From positions 360,394-424,393 of the forward strand of contig NZ_DLHA01000019.1 in the NCBI RefSeq assembly GCF_002482975.1: DNA of 64,000 bases, read 5' to 3'. Positions within the stretch are counted from its first letter, which is position 1. Every line of letters starts with the position of its first letter. Positions 43,321 through 51,629 of this stretch are shown here, one piece after another. The position numbers and the translations under genes are program-made. This DNA comes from Flavobacterium sp. UBA7680 (GTDB lineage Bacteria > Bacteroidota > Bacteroidia > Flavobacteriales > Flavobacteriaceae). The notes under the pieces were generated by a model. It ran no database searches. It saw nothing but the letters and a program-made list of their open reading frames with translations, and was not told the DNA's origin.

Positions 43321-44463
43321 ATGAAAAAACTAATCCTCCCTCTCCTATTCCTGCTGAGTTTAACGGCTTATAAAAGCATTGATCAGCCGGATTATATTGA
43401 TATTCAGGAATTAAGAAAAATCTATTCCGGCGGTGATGTTTCAAAATGGCCCGCTGCGGAATTACACGAAAGTGTCGATAAATCTAAATTTCAGGATATT
43501 GGAGTGCTTCCTGCTGTTCCTTATCCCGATTATAATCCGTATTCGAAGGAAAAAGAAAGTTTGGGAAAGATTCTGTTTTTTGATCCGAGGTTATCGCTCA
43601 GCGGGCAAATTGCGTGTGCTTCGTGCCATAATCCGGAATTGGGATGGACAGATAATTTAACGCGTTCTTTTGGTCACGACCGCCAAACCGGAAAACGCAA
43701 TTCGATGACGATTTTAAACTCGGCCTATGCCAATTCTTTATTTTGGGACGGACGCGCGAAAAGTTTAGAAGATCAAGCACAATTTCCTATTAGTGATCCG
43801 CTGGAAATGAATGAAAAACTGACAATTGCTGTCGATAAAATTGCTAAGGTAAAAGGTTATAATTCCTTATTTACAGCTGCTTTTGGAGATAAAAAAGTTT
43901 CTTTAGAAAGAATTCAATATGCGATTGCCACTTTTGAAAGATCAATCAATAGTCCGAAAAGTAAGTTTGACCAATTTGTTAGCGGAAAATCAGATGCTTA
44001 TACAGACCAACAGGTAAAAGGAATGCATTTATTTAGAACCAAAGCACAATGCATCAATTGTCACAATACACCTTATTTCAGCGATAATCAGTTTCATAAT
44101 GACGGACAGACTTTATTTGGAACAAAAAATGAAGATTTCGGACGTTTTAATGTTACCAAAGATGCAAAGGATATTGGCAAATTCAGAACGCCAACGCTTC
44201 GTGAAGTCTCTAACACAAAGCCGTGGATGCATCACGGGCATTTTCCGTCTTTACTGGATGTTGTTGAATTATACAATTTAGGAAATCCTTCTCCTATTCA
44301 GAAAAAATATCTCGGAACGGCTCGTGATTCTTTAATCCCAAAAGTCGATCCCGTACTTAAAAAATTAGATTTAAGCAAAGAAGAAATCAGTGATTTGTTA
44401 GCGTTTATAGAAACCTTAAGCACGCCGACACGCAGAATCATAATTCCCGAAATGCCGAAATAA
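43321..44463 (+). CDS. Di-heme cytochrome c peroxidase / MauG family
   Basis: Periplasmic di-heme protein of about 380 residues. The start at 43321 (MKKLILPLLFLLSLTAY) gives a proper signal peptide; the in-frame upstream start lies inside the hairpin. Two heme c motifs are visible: CASCH (Cys99-His103) and CINCH (Cys244-His248). Further family signs are GKILFFDPRLS, FWDGRAKSLEDQA and FRTPTLREVSNTKPWMHHG. Such enzymes reduce hydrogen peroxide or oxidise partner proteins. Its place at the end of an ECF-controlled SusCD operon suggests a role linked to the imported ligand. Confidence 0.9.
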   Translation: MKKLILPLLFLLSLTAYKSIDQPDYIDIQELRKIYSGGDVSKWPAAELHESVDKSKFQDIGVLPAVPYPDYNPYSKEKESLGKILFFDPRLSLSGQIACASCHNPELGWTDNLTRSFGHDRQTGKRNSMTILNSAYANSLFWDGRAKSLEDQAQFPISDPLEMNEKLTIAVDKIAKVKGYNSLFTAAFGDKKVSLERIQYAIATFERSINSPKSKFDQFVSGKSDAYTDQQVKGMHLFRTKAQCINCHNTPYFSDNQFHNDGQTLFGTKNEDFGRFNVTKDAKDIGKFRTPTLREVSNTKPWMHHGHFPSLLDVVELYNLGNPSPIQKKYLGTARDSLIPKVDPVLKKLDLSKEEISDLLAFIETLSTPTRRIIIPEMPK

Positions 44464-44516
44464 TCCAGTTAAAATGATTTGTCTTTTTGCCCCAATAAAA
44501 ACTCACAAATCGCCGA

Positions 44517-44547
44517 AGCCCTTTTCGTTTTGAAAAGGGCTTTTTTT
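44517..44547 (+). terminator. Terminator of the SusCD-peroxidase operon
   Basis: Perfect 10-bp stem AGCCCTTTTC/GAAAAGGGCT with loop GTTTT and seven T residues, 54 bases after the stop. Confidence 0.9.
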
Positions 44548-44578
44548 GTGAATTGGTTATTTCGTTTTTCTATATTTG
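44545..44578 (+). promoter_or_regulatory. Promoter for the 538-aa secreted unknown
   Basis: TTTG (44545-44548), a 22-base spacer, then TATATTTG (44571-44578), a full match to TAnnTTTG. The -33 box overlaps the T run of the preceding terminator. The start codon is 53 bases downstream. Confidence 0.6.
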
Positions 44579-44631
44579 TTTGAAGAAGAAAAATACGATA
44601 AAATTATCTCAAACTAAAATCTGGCTTTAAC

Positions 44632-46248
44632 ATGAATCAACGATTTATAAAAATATTTTTATTTTTTATTTTATTGTCAAATTTTGCAAAAGGGCAAACT
44701 CAAAATACCAGCTTACAAAAACTATTGGATAATAAACTTCTTGAACAAAATCAAGTTGCAGATTTTAAAAAAAACTTCGATAAATTCAAAACACAAGACA
44801 ATGTTGCCTATTTATATTCTCTTTTTCAATGTGAGTTTAAAAAAATTGCTGGATTTTTCTATTCTGATTTTTCTTCAAGCAATACTACATTTGATACTAT
44901 AGAATTAAGTGTAGAGCAACAAAAAAAGGTAAATCAAGAACTTAATGAATATCTTGTCGATCTTAAAAAATGCGAACTTATTCCTGAAAAAAAGTTTGAG
45001 TATTTTCAGCAAAAAATAAAAGAGAATAATTTTAGTTATAAGCTTCTATTTATAAAAGAAATTGCTTTTGAAGCAATAACAGATGACTATATGTCTGTTA
45101 AAAATCTGAAAGAATTTGCTGAAAAATTAAAAAATATCGGAGTTGTCAATACAAAATACAAAGATCTAATTACGGCTATAGATAACGAAAAGATCAAAAA
45201 ACCAATTGATTTTCTTTTGTACTGCGAAAAATCTATAATTATTGACACTAAGAATTATCCAAATGAACCAAGTAAATATTTAGAGCCAATTCATAAAGAA
45301 ACAGCACAAATAATTCCGGAATTAAGTTTTACCAATTTCGATTTTAAAATTGCTCTTGATAACGAAGCATCTGATAATGACATCAAATTTTACAACTTTA
45401 TTGTTTCGCTGACATCAGGTGGAAAGATTTACAAACAAAAAAGTTCTTATCGATTATATACTCCATCAGAAGATAAATATTCTACAGGGGGAATTGATTC
45501 TCAGAATTATTATAAAATTTTCAATAAGATTTTGACTGATTTAGGTTCTCCATACTGCCTTCACGAAATCGAAGTTAATGATCGAAATGGAAAAATTGAA
45601 AATGTTTTTGGAATAATGGCTTTAACCAAAGAACAGACAAAAACACTGCAGGAAATAGATACTTATTTTATACCAAGCTTTGGCGATTTTGACAGCAAAA
45701 TTACCAGTGATAAAATCGAAAAAATAATTGCAGAATTTTCTAAAATTGGTTTATTTGATAATTTATCAACTGAACAAATTAACGAGGGAAAAGAAAATGT
45801 TGCTGAGAATAAAATCATTAATTACAACGAAATCCTGAGTGCATTTCCAAATCAAATTTATTGGTATGATACTGAATTAGGAAACCTTGATGATCCTTAT
45901 GCCGAATTAATAAAGGAATTTTCGAAAATTTCTCACAATGAGTTTAATCCAACAAACATTTCAAATAGTTTTAATATTGAAAAAAGTAAAAAAACGACTT
46001 TGAAATTTAAAATAGGAAATAAATCTTACTCTAAAATTTTTAAAATAAGCAATGATTGGATCGATGAAAGCTTTTTTGGTTTTATAAAATCTGTTGCGGT
46101 TGAAAACAAACTTAAAGGGCAATTTTACGATTTATATACAGGCGGACAAGACGCTCAGGTTATCTATCTTACAAAGAAACAATATGATTACATCAGGGCA
46201 AATAAGCTTCTTACTTTTTCTGATGAAGAACCTGAAGAGGATGAATAA
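44632..46248 (+). CDS. Secreted hypothetical protein
   Basis: I do not recognise a family. The 538-residue product has a signal peptide (FIKIFLFFILLSNFAKGQ, to about 22) and no later membrane helix. It is rich in Lys, Asp/Glu and Asn. Two segments have similar content, around IALDNEASDNDIKFYNFIVS and TTLKFKIGNKSYSKIFKISN, each followed by a long helix and a section ending near a TGGxxxQxxY-like pattern (TGGIDSQNYY, TGGQDAQVIY). This hints at an internal duplication. It probably acts in the periplasm or outside the cell. Confidence 0.7.
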   Translation: MNQRFIKIFLFFILLSNFAKGQTQNTSLQKLLDNKLLEQNQVADFKKNFDKFKTQDNVAYLYSLFQCEFKKIAGFFYSDFSSSNTTFDTIELSVEQQKKVNQELNEYLVDLKKCELIPEKKFEYFQQKIKENNFSYKLLFIKEIAFEAITDDYMSVKNLKEFAEKLKNIGVVNTKYKDLITAIDNEKIKKPIDFLLYCEKSIIIDTKNYPNEPSKYLEPIHKETAQIIPELSFTNFDFKIALDNEASDNDIKFYNFIVSLTSGGKIYKQKSSYRLYTPSEDKYSTGGIDSQNYYKIFNKILTDLGSPYCLHEIEVNDRNGKIENVFGIMALTKEQTKTLQEIDTYFIPSFGDFDSKITSDKIEKIIAEFSKIGLFDNLSTEQINEGKENVAENKIINYNEILSAFPNQIYWYDTELGNLDDPYAELIKEFSKISHNEFNPTNISNSFNIEKSKKTTLKFKIGNKSYSKIFKISNDWIDESFFGFIKSVAVENKLKGQFYDLYTGGQDAQVIYLTKKQYDYIRANKLLTFSDEEPEEDE

Positions 46249-46386
46249 ATTTCATTAAAATGATTTGTTTTTGCCCCAATAAAAACAAAATTAGTTTTAT
46301 GCATTTAATCAGAAAATTAGTTTATTTGTATGTAAAGGAACAATCCTTTAATTCCCCTAAAAATCATTAATTAAAACTAAGATTTT

Positions 46387-46803
46387 ATGACAACCTTTAA
46401 AACCTGGAAAGAAAAACCAACAGAGCTTGAAGCTCAAAATGCCATTGAAGATTTTTTTGCTTATTTGAAAAAAGGAGAACTGGAAAATGCCAAAAATAGT
46501 GTAGACCATTTGTATGATGACTGGGAAGAATCCATTCATGTAATTTGGCGTGATCATTACTTAATTCATGAAATTGCGGAAGATGAATCTTTTGAAGGAA
46601 AAGAATGGCTGAACAATTTAGAATGGCTTGGAAATTTAGATATATTGGATGATTATATGTGGGCAGATGAAAATGGCAATTCAAGATATTTTGATGTGAG
46701 CTTAACTTATTTAGGAGAACCTTCAGGATTTGCTGCTCAATTTTATGTGGTAAAAAATGATGATCATTATGTGATAAAAAGAGGATTGATCGATATGGCT
46801 TAA
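46387..46803 (+). CDS. Hypothetical acidic cytoplasmic protein
   Basis: I do not recognise a family. The product has 138 residues, is strongly acidic and Trp-rich (WLNNLEWLGNLDILDDYMWADENG) and has no signal peptide. The pattern recalls immunity or DUF-type small proteins, but I see no toxin partner. It follows the 538-aa secreted gene by 138 bases, with a direct repeat (see 46257) in between. Confidence 0.6.
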   Translation: MTTFKTWKEKPTELEAQNAIEDFFAYLKKGELENAKNSVDHLYDDWEESIHVIWRDHYLIHEIAEDESFEGKEWLNNLEWLGNLDILDDYMWADENGNSRYFDVSLTYLGEPSGFAAQFYVVKNDDHYVIKRGLIDMA

Positions 46804-47015
46804 AAACAGCTTTAGGAATTATTATACAAGTTCATTTCATTAGTTTGAAGTGAACTTTTTTATTTAAAAAACATACCCCTTTTACCAAAACTACAATACT
46901 CATTTTCTATATTTCCATTGAAGCATAAAATAGTCTGACAATAAAACTAGGATTCTGATTTTTTAAATTTGTTTGAAACAGAAAAGAAGCTTTTTCTTTT
47001 TATAAAAATACCATT

Positions 47016-47666
47016 ATGAAGTTAGAACACATCCAGATCCAAACCAGCAATATAAAACAGACTGCCGCATTTTACCAAGATATTCTTGGTCTTTCAATTA
47101 TAGAAAATGATTCAGAATATATTACTATTAAAGCCGGAAATTCCATTTTAAAATTTATTGAAAATCCGCAATTTCAATCCATTTATCATCTTGCTTTTAA
47201 TATCCCAACAAACAAACTTGACAAAGCAATTGAATGGTGTAAAAACAAAGTAAATTTAATTATTATTGAAGATCAAAATGTGATTACTCATTTTGAAAAC
47301 TGGAATGCTCATGCGGTTTATTTCTACGATAATAATGGCAATTTATTAGAATTTATTGCCCGTAATGATCTCAACAATGCCCAAACGGAAGAATTTAGTT
47401 CTAAATCTATTTTGAATATAAGCGAGATTGGAATTGTCAATGAAAACCCGCTGGAACTGGGAAATCAATTAATCGCAAAACATGGATTAAGCTTTTTCTC
47501 TAAAAACAATAACAGCGAAGTTTTTGCTGCAATTGGCGATGATGAAGGTTTATTGATTTTGGTAAGACCAAATCGAAATTGGTATCCGACACAAACACCT
47601 TCTGAAAGTAATAAAACGGATATTCGATTAGAAAATAACGGAAATGTTACGGTATTAAATTTTTAA
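47016..47666 (+). CDS. VOC family protein (glyoxalase/bleomycin-resistance-like)
   Basis: Vicinal-oxygen-chelate protein of 216 residues, cytoplasmic. The N-terminal module (1-115) is canonical: MKLEHIQIQTSNIKQTAAFYQDILGL, a middle YHLAFNIPTNKL and the closing VYFYDNNGNLLEFIAR with the metal-ligand Glu. The C-terminal half (about 125-216) looks like a second, degenerate module (LNISEIGIVNENPLELGNQL). Substrate unknown. A TAAATTTG box at 46964-46971 is a plausible -7 element. Confidence 0.88.
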   Translation: MKLEHIQIQTSNIKQTAAFYQDILGLSIIENDSEYITIKAGNSILKFIENPQFQSIYHLAFNIPTNKLDKAIEWCKNKVNLIIIEDQNVITHFENWNAHAVYFYDNNGNLLEFIARNDLNNAQTEEFSSKSILNISEIGIVNENPLELGNQLIAKHGLSFFSKNNNSEVFAAIGDDEGLLILVRPNRNWYPTQTPSESNKTDIRLENNGNVTVLNF

Positions 47667-47678
47667 AGAAACTAAAAA

Positions 47679-47713
47679 AGCCCAATTCATTATTTATTTG
47701 CATTGGGCTTTTT
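47679..47713. terminator. Terminator after the VOC gene
   Basis: AGCCCAAT/ATTGGGCT stem around a long A/T-rich loop, with A and T runs on the two sides, 13 bases after the stop. Confidence 0.75.
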
Positions 47714-47783
47714 ATGAACTTCAAACAGAATTTAAAATGCTGATACCTAAATATTTTAAAAAACACTTGCTTTTAAAAAATCT

Positions 47784-47803
47784 ATATCGTAATATTGCTA
47801 TAT
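47784..47803 (+). promoter_or_regulatory. ArsR operator site 1
   Basis: ATATCGTAATATTGCTATAT, an imperfect inverted repeat 15 bases before the arsR start. It is nearly identical to site 2 at 48164-48183, and both are preceded by AAAATCT. Confidence 0.7.
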
Positions 47804-47818
47804 TAAAATTTAAATAAA

Positions 47819-48145
47819 ATGGGAGCTACTAAAACAGAACATTTTACAGATAAACAAAATCAGATTGCTACAATTGCAAAAGCTTTGGGGCATCCGGCAA
47901 GAATTGCTATTATCGAATATCTTTTGAAAGTAAATGAATGTATTTGCGGCGATATTGTAAATGAGCTTCCGCTTGCTCAGCCTACTGTTTCGCAGCATTT
48001 AAAAGAATTAAAAAACGCTGGACTTATAAAAGGTAATATCGAAGGAAATGCTATTTGTTACTGTATTGACGAAAGTACTTTTGATATTTTAAAAGCTTAT
48101 TTCTCCAATATTATTGCCGTTACAAAAGAGCAGAAATGTTGTTAA
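47819..48145 (+). CDS. ArsR family metal(loid)-responsive repressor
   Basis: Winged-helix repressor of 108 residues. HTH core AKALGHPARIAIIEYLLK, metal-sensing motif ECICGDIVNELPLAQPTVSQHLKELKNAGLI (the ECICGD variant of ELCVCDL, Cys pair about 41-43), and a Cys-Cys C-terminus. These fit arsenite/antimonite-sensing ArsR proteins of Bacteroidota. It heads arsR-DUF6428-small ORF-arsC. Two near-identical operators flank the gene, so it controls itself and a second start point for the downstream genes. Confidence 0.92.
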   Translation: MGATKTEHFTDKQNQIATIAKALGHPARIAIIEYLLKVNECICGDIVNELPLAQPTVSQHLKELKNAGLIKGNIEGNAICYCIDESTFDILKAYFSNIIAVTKEQKCC

Positions 48146-48163
48146 ACCTTTTTTTGAAAATCT

Positions 48164-48183
48164 ATATCGCAATATTGCATTAT
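48164..48183 (+). promoter_or_regulatory. ArsR operator site 2
   Basis: ATATCGCAATATTGCATTAT with the perfect core GCAATATTGC, 20 bases before the DUF6428 gene. The same site as 47784-47803, implying separate control of the genes after arsR. Confidence 0.75.
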
Positions 48184-48202
48184 AACTATAAAACAAAAAA
48201 CA

Positions 48203-48676
48203 ATGAAACTATCAGACATTAAAAACATTCTTCCAAATTTGGAAAATGTTGTATTTCAATTAGAAAACGGAGCTTTTGTTCCTGAACATTTTCATGTAAC
48301 CGAAATTGGAACTACCAATAAAAAATTTATTGACTGCGGCGGCGTGATTCGCGATGAAAGTGCCGTTAATTTTCAATTGTGGAATGCTAATGATTTTGAA
48401 CACCGATTGAAACCAGGTAAACTTTTGAATATCATCAAACTTTCTGAAGAAAAATTAAATATTGAAGATTTTGAAATTGAAGTTGAATATCAAAATGAAA
48501 CAATTGGAAGATATGATTTAAAATTTAACGGAACTCATTTTATTCTAAAAAACAAAACTACTGCCTGTCTGGCACAAGAAGCATGCGGCGTTCCTGCATC
48601 AAAAGAAAAAATTGCTTTAACTGAACTTTACAAAAGTGAAAGTAATAGCTGTTCGCCAAATTCGGGTTGCTGCTAA
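48203..48676 (+). CDS. DUF6428 family protein, arsenic-locus associated
   Basis: Cytoplasmic protein of 157 residues. It starts MKLSDIKNILPNLENVVFQL and has the HFHVTEIGTTNKKFIDCGG segment with conserved His and Cys. The C-terminal part is Cys-rich: TTACLAQEACGVPASKEK and the tail SCSPNSGCC. The Cys content and the position between arsR and arsC suggest binding of arsenite or handling of thiolated intermediates; the family's activity is not known to me. It has its own ArsR operator upstream. Confidence 0.8.
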   Translation: MKLSDIKNILPNLENVVFQLENGAFVPEHFHVTEIGTTNKKFIDCGGVIRDESAVNFQLWNANDFEHRLKPGKLLNIIKLSEEKLNIEDFEIEVEYQNETIGRYDLKFNGTHFILKNKTTACLAQEACGVPASKEKIALTELYKSESNSCSPNSGCC

Positions 48677-48678
48677 TC

Positions 48679-48804
48679 ATGAAACAGAAAATAATTAAAT
48701 ACAAGAAACCTATTATCATCACAACATCTGTAATTGTGTTGCAGCTTATTTTTGGTTTTGAACCGAAATTCTGCATTATCAATATCATTTGGTTATTAGT
48801 TTAA
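48679..48804 (+). CDS. 41-aa small membrane protein in the ars cluster
   Basis: Short ORF of 41 codons plus stop. It begins MKQKIIKYKKPIIITTSVIV: a basic N-terminus, then a hydrophobic helix, a GFEPKFC turn and a second short hydrophobic stretch ending IIWLLV. It starts two bases after the DUF6428 stop and ends three bases before arsC, which strongly suggests a translated gene. Function unknown; a single-helix accessory or a remnant of a larger membrane protein are both possible. Confidence 0.65.
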   Translation: MKQKIIKYKKPIIITTSVIVLQLIFGFEPKFCIINIIWLLV

Positions 48805-48807
48805 ATT

Positions 48808-49224
48808 ATGACAAAAAACATTTTAGTACTCTGCACAGGAAACAGCTGCAGAAGTCAAATTGCCGATGGCTATTTAAAACACATTTTAGGCGATAAAGCC
48901 AGCGTTTACAGTGCAGGAATAGAAACGCACGGAGTGAATCCAAAAGCCATTATAACGATGAAAGAAGATGCAATTGATATTTCAAACCATACTTCAAATC
49001 ATGTTGATGAATACCAAAATATAGATTTTGATTTTGTAATTACGGTTTGTGATAATGCAAAAGAACGCTGCCCGTTCTTTCCGTCGAAAGCTCACAAAAT
49101 ACACCAAAACTTTAGTGATCCCGCTAAAGCAGCAGGAACTGAAGATGAGATTTTACAAGAGTTTAGAACAGTTAGGCAAACGATAAAAGAGTTTTGCGAA
49201 CAGTTTGCAAAAGATAATTTTTAA
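48808..49224 (+). CDS. arsC: Arsenate reductase, low-molecular-weight phosphatase type
   Basis: Cytoplasmic arsenate reductase of 138 residues. It has the P-loop CX5R as CTGNSCRS at residues 9-16 and the Asp general acid in FSDPAKAAGTEDE. Further Cys lies in TVCDNAKERCPFF (about 80-88), matching the relay cysteines of thioredoxin-linked ArsC. It reduces arsenate to arsenite. In most ars operons an arsenite pump (Acr3 or ArsB) follows; here the next gene is a convergent P-type ATPase and no pump is in the window. Confidence 0.92.
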   Translation: MTKNILVLCTGNSCRSQIADGYLKHILGDKASVYSAGIETHGVNPKAIITMKEDAIDISNHTSNHVDEYQNIDFDFVITVCDNAKERCPFFPSKAHKIHQNFSDPAKAAGTEDEILQEFRTVRQTIKEFCEQFAKDNF

Positions 49225-49233
49225 TTACAATTC

Positions 49234-49269
49234 AAAAAAAGCAGTGAATAAATCTTCACTGCTTTTTTT
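49234..49269. terminator. Bidirectional terminator between arsC and the P-type ATPase
   Basis: Perfect 15-bp stem AAAAAAAGCAGTGAA/TTCACTGCTTTTTTT with loop TAAATC. A-rich and T-rich flanks suit both convergent genes. Confidence 0.92.
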
Positions 49270-49274
49270 AATAT

Positions 49275-51272
49275 TTAAAATTTCATTCTCTGAATTCTGA
49301 CTGCGTTTAAAATTGCTAGTAAAGCTACACCAACATCGGCAAAAACAGCTTCCCACATTGTGGCAAGTCCGCCCGCGCCGAGAATAAGTACAAAAGCTTT
49401 TACTACGAAAGCTAAACCAATATTCTGCCAGACAATTTTTTTGGTTTGTTTTCCAATGTTTATTGCCATTGCAATTTTACTCGGTTTATCATCCTGAATT
49501 ACAACGTCGGCGGTTTCGATTGCGGCGTCGCTTCCTAAGCCTCCCATTGCAATCCCTACTGTACTTAAGGCGATTACCGGAGCATCGTTTACGCCATCGC
49601 CCACAAAAGCTACGGTTTCGTTTTTGGCTTTAATTTCGTTTACTTTATTGACTTTATCTTCCGGAAGTAAATCTCCAAAAGCCTTTGTAATTCCAAGTTT
49701 ATCGGCCACAAACTGAACCACATTTGTTTTATCTCCGCTCAGCATGGTTACTTTTACGCCTAATGTTTTTAGTTTAGAAACGGTTTCCTGGGCATCTGCT
49801 TTAATTTCATCAGCAATCGTTAAATAACCCGCAAATTTATTATCGTAAGCAATGGCAATTGTGGTATAAACTACTGAACTTGGATCAATATCATAAGAAA
49901 TATTAAACTTATCCAGTAATTTGAAATTACCAACGAAGAGTTCTTTTCCGTTAACTTCAGCTTTTAAACCGTGTCCTGAAATTTCTTCAACATTTTTTAA
50001 TTCTATAGAAGAATCAATTGGACCAGCATAATTATGAATCGCCGTTGCCACCGGATGTGTACTTTTACCTTCTAAAGCGTTAACCAATTTCAGGATTTCC
50101 TCTTTATCAAAATCCGGATTTATAATGACTTCCTGAACTTTAAAAACGCCTTCGGTCATAGTTCCCGTTTTGTCCATAACCACATTCTGAATCTTCGAAA
50201 TACTATCGAGATAATTACTTCCTTTAAAAAGAATTCCGTTTTTACTCGCAGCGCCAATTCCGCCAAAATAACCAAGCGGAATACTGATAACCAAAGCACA
50301 TGGACAAGAAATAACCAAAAAAACCAAAGCTCTGTACAACCAGTCGCTAAACACATAATTATCGACAAAAAGCATTGGCAGTAAACAAATTGCAATTGCT
50401 AAATACACTACAATTGGTGTATAAATTTTGGCAAATTTGCGGATAAACAATTCCGCTGGTGCTTTTTTAGTTGTCGCATTTTGAACCAGTTCCAGAATTT
50501 TCGAAAGCTTACTATCGTTGTAAGCCGTTGTCACTTTTACTTGTGCGATTGTATTTCCGTTTATCATTCCGGCTAAAACCGTATCGCCTTTCTTTTTGGT
50601 ATCAGGTTTACTTTCTCCCGTTAAAGCTGCGGTATTAAACGAAGCCGAATCTGATACTAATTCGCCGTCTAACCCTAGTTTTTCTCCCGCTTTCAGCTGA
50701 ATAATATCGCCTATTTTAGCATCTTTAGCTTTTATTTTTACTGCAATATTGTTTTCTAAAACACTAACCTCATCGGGACGTTGATCCAGTAAACTTTTAA
50801 TATTAGATTTTGCTTTTGTAACTGCCATTCCCTGAAAGGTTTCTCCAATGGTATAAAATAGCATAACGGCAACACCTTCTGGATATTCGCCAATTGCAAA
50901 AGCCCCAATTGTGGCAATACACATTAGGAAAAACTCGGAGAAAACATCGCCTTTTACAATGCTTTCATAAGCTTCTCGCAAAACCGGAAGTCCAACAGGA
51001 AGATATGCAATAGCATACCAAGCGATTCGAACATATCCTGAAAACCAATTTTGCGGAATATAGTTGTCAAAACCAATTCCTATTAGTAATAAAATAAGCG
51101 ATATAATGGATGGCATGAATAATTTAAACAAACTGCCTTCGGCTCCATGTTCATGATCATGACCGTGGTCATGTCCGTCATTTTCAGAATGTACAGGTTC
51201 GTCGTGTGAACAACAGCAGGATGGTTTGGTTTTATTTTTAGTATTTTTTACTTCTAAATCTTGATGTATCAT
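49275..51272 (-). CDS. Heavy-metal P1B-type ATPase (CadA/ZntA-like)
   Basis: Inner-membrane metal-export ATPase of 665 residues. Membrane metal site CPC (ISCPCALVISIPLGYFGG), phosphorylation motif DKTGTMTEG, actuator TGES, HP motif STHPVATAI, and GDGVNDAPVIA are all present. The N-terminus lacks an HMA domain; instead it has KPSCCCSHDEP and a His cluster, HDHGHDHEHG, as metal ligands. This fits export of Zn/Cd/Pb-class divalent ions. It is beside the ars cluster and the czc operon. The 480-base upstream gap is filled by repeats, so its promoter is uncertain. Confidence 0.93.
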   Translation of the reverse strand: MIHQDLEVKNTKNKTKPSCCCSHDEPVHSENDGHDHGHDHEHGAEGSLFKLFMPSIISLILLLIGIGFDNYIPQNWFSGYVRIAWYAIAYLPVGLPVLREAYESIVKGDVFSEFFLMCIATIGAFAIGEYPEGVAVMLFYTIGETFQGMAVTKAKSNIKSLLDQRPDEVSVLENNIAVKIKAKDAKIGDIIQLKAGEKLGLDGELVSDSASFNTAALTGESKPDTKKKGDTVLAGMINGNTIAQVKVTTAYNDSKLSKILELVQNATTKKAPAELFIRKFAKIYTPIVVYLAIAICLLPMLFVDNYVFSDWLYRALVFLVISCPCALVISIPLGYFGGIGAASKNGILFKGSNYLDSISKIQNVVMDKTGTMTEGVFKVQEVIINPDFDKEEILKLVNALEGKSTHPVATAIHNYAGPIDSSIELKNVEEISGHGLKAEVNGKELFVGNFKLLDKFNISYDIDPSSVVYTTIAIAYDNKFAGYLTIADEIKADAQETVSKLKTLGVKVTMLSGDKTNVVQFVADKLGITKAFGDLLPEDKVNKVNEIKAKNETVAFVGDGVNDAPVIALSTVGIAMGGLGSDAAIETADVVIQDDKPSKIAMAINIGKQTKKIVWQNIGLAFVVKAFVLILGAGGLATMWEAVFADVGVALLAILNAVRIQRMKF

Positions 51273-51399
51273 GGAGGAAAAGTTTCAAGTTTTATTTGTT
51301 TCAAGTTACAAGTTCAAACTTTGTCTAAATAATGCTCTAAATTTACAGCTTTGTGGTAAATGTTCCTAAGCAAAGTTTGTTTTTTAATCTTGCTTTTTT

Positions 51400-51480
51400 T
51401 GCCACGAAGACACTAAGGCGCTAAGCTCTTTTTAAGCTGGGGTGAAATAATCTCGCAAAGGCGCAGAGTCGCAAAGTTTT
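51400..51480. repeat. Family D-like repeat remnant
   Basis: GCCACGAAGACACTAAGGCG and a following TCTCGCAAAGGCGCAGAGTC segment, related to the CGCAAAG arrays. Upstream (51285-51320) are GTTTCAAG-type heptamers. Confidence 0.5.
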
Positions 51481-51500
51481 TTAAGTCTTTGGCTTGATTT

Positions 51501-51629
51501 AATTGCCTCCAGCTTTAGCTGGAGGTCATAAAAAGGTCAATTTCAAGGGCTTTAGCCAAACTTGTGCATTTTTGGCTAAAGCCTTTTCTTACTCCTGCTT
51601 AGAACCTCCAGCTAAAGCTGGAGGCAATT
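51501..51629. repeat. Palindromic repeat family C, intact copy
   Basis: A 129-bp element with perfect 26-base terminal inverted repeats (51501-51526 and 51604-51629; AATTGCCTCCAGCTTTAGCT and on). An inner pair GGCTTTAGCC/GGCTAAAGCC lies between them. Each arm is itself a palindrome (CCTCCAGCTTTAGCTGGAGG type). It is followed by GTTTCAAG heptamers and a family D fragment (51672-51715) up to the czcB stop. Confidence 0.85.

Noticed and set aside
35167..44463. Classical polysaccharide utilisation locus
   Set aside because: SusC/SusD are present but no glycoside hydrolase, lyase or esterase accompanies them; the terminal enzyme is a heme peroxidase.
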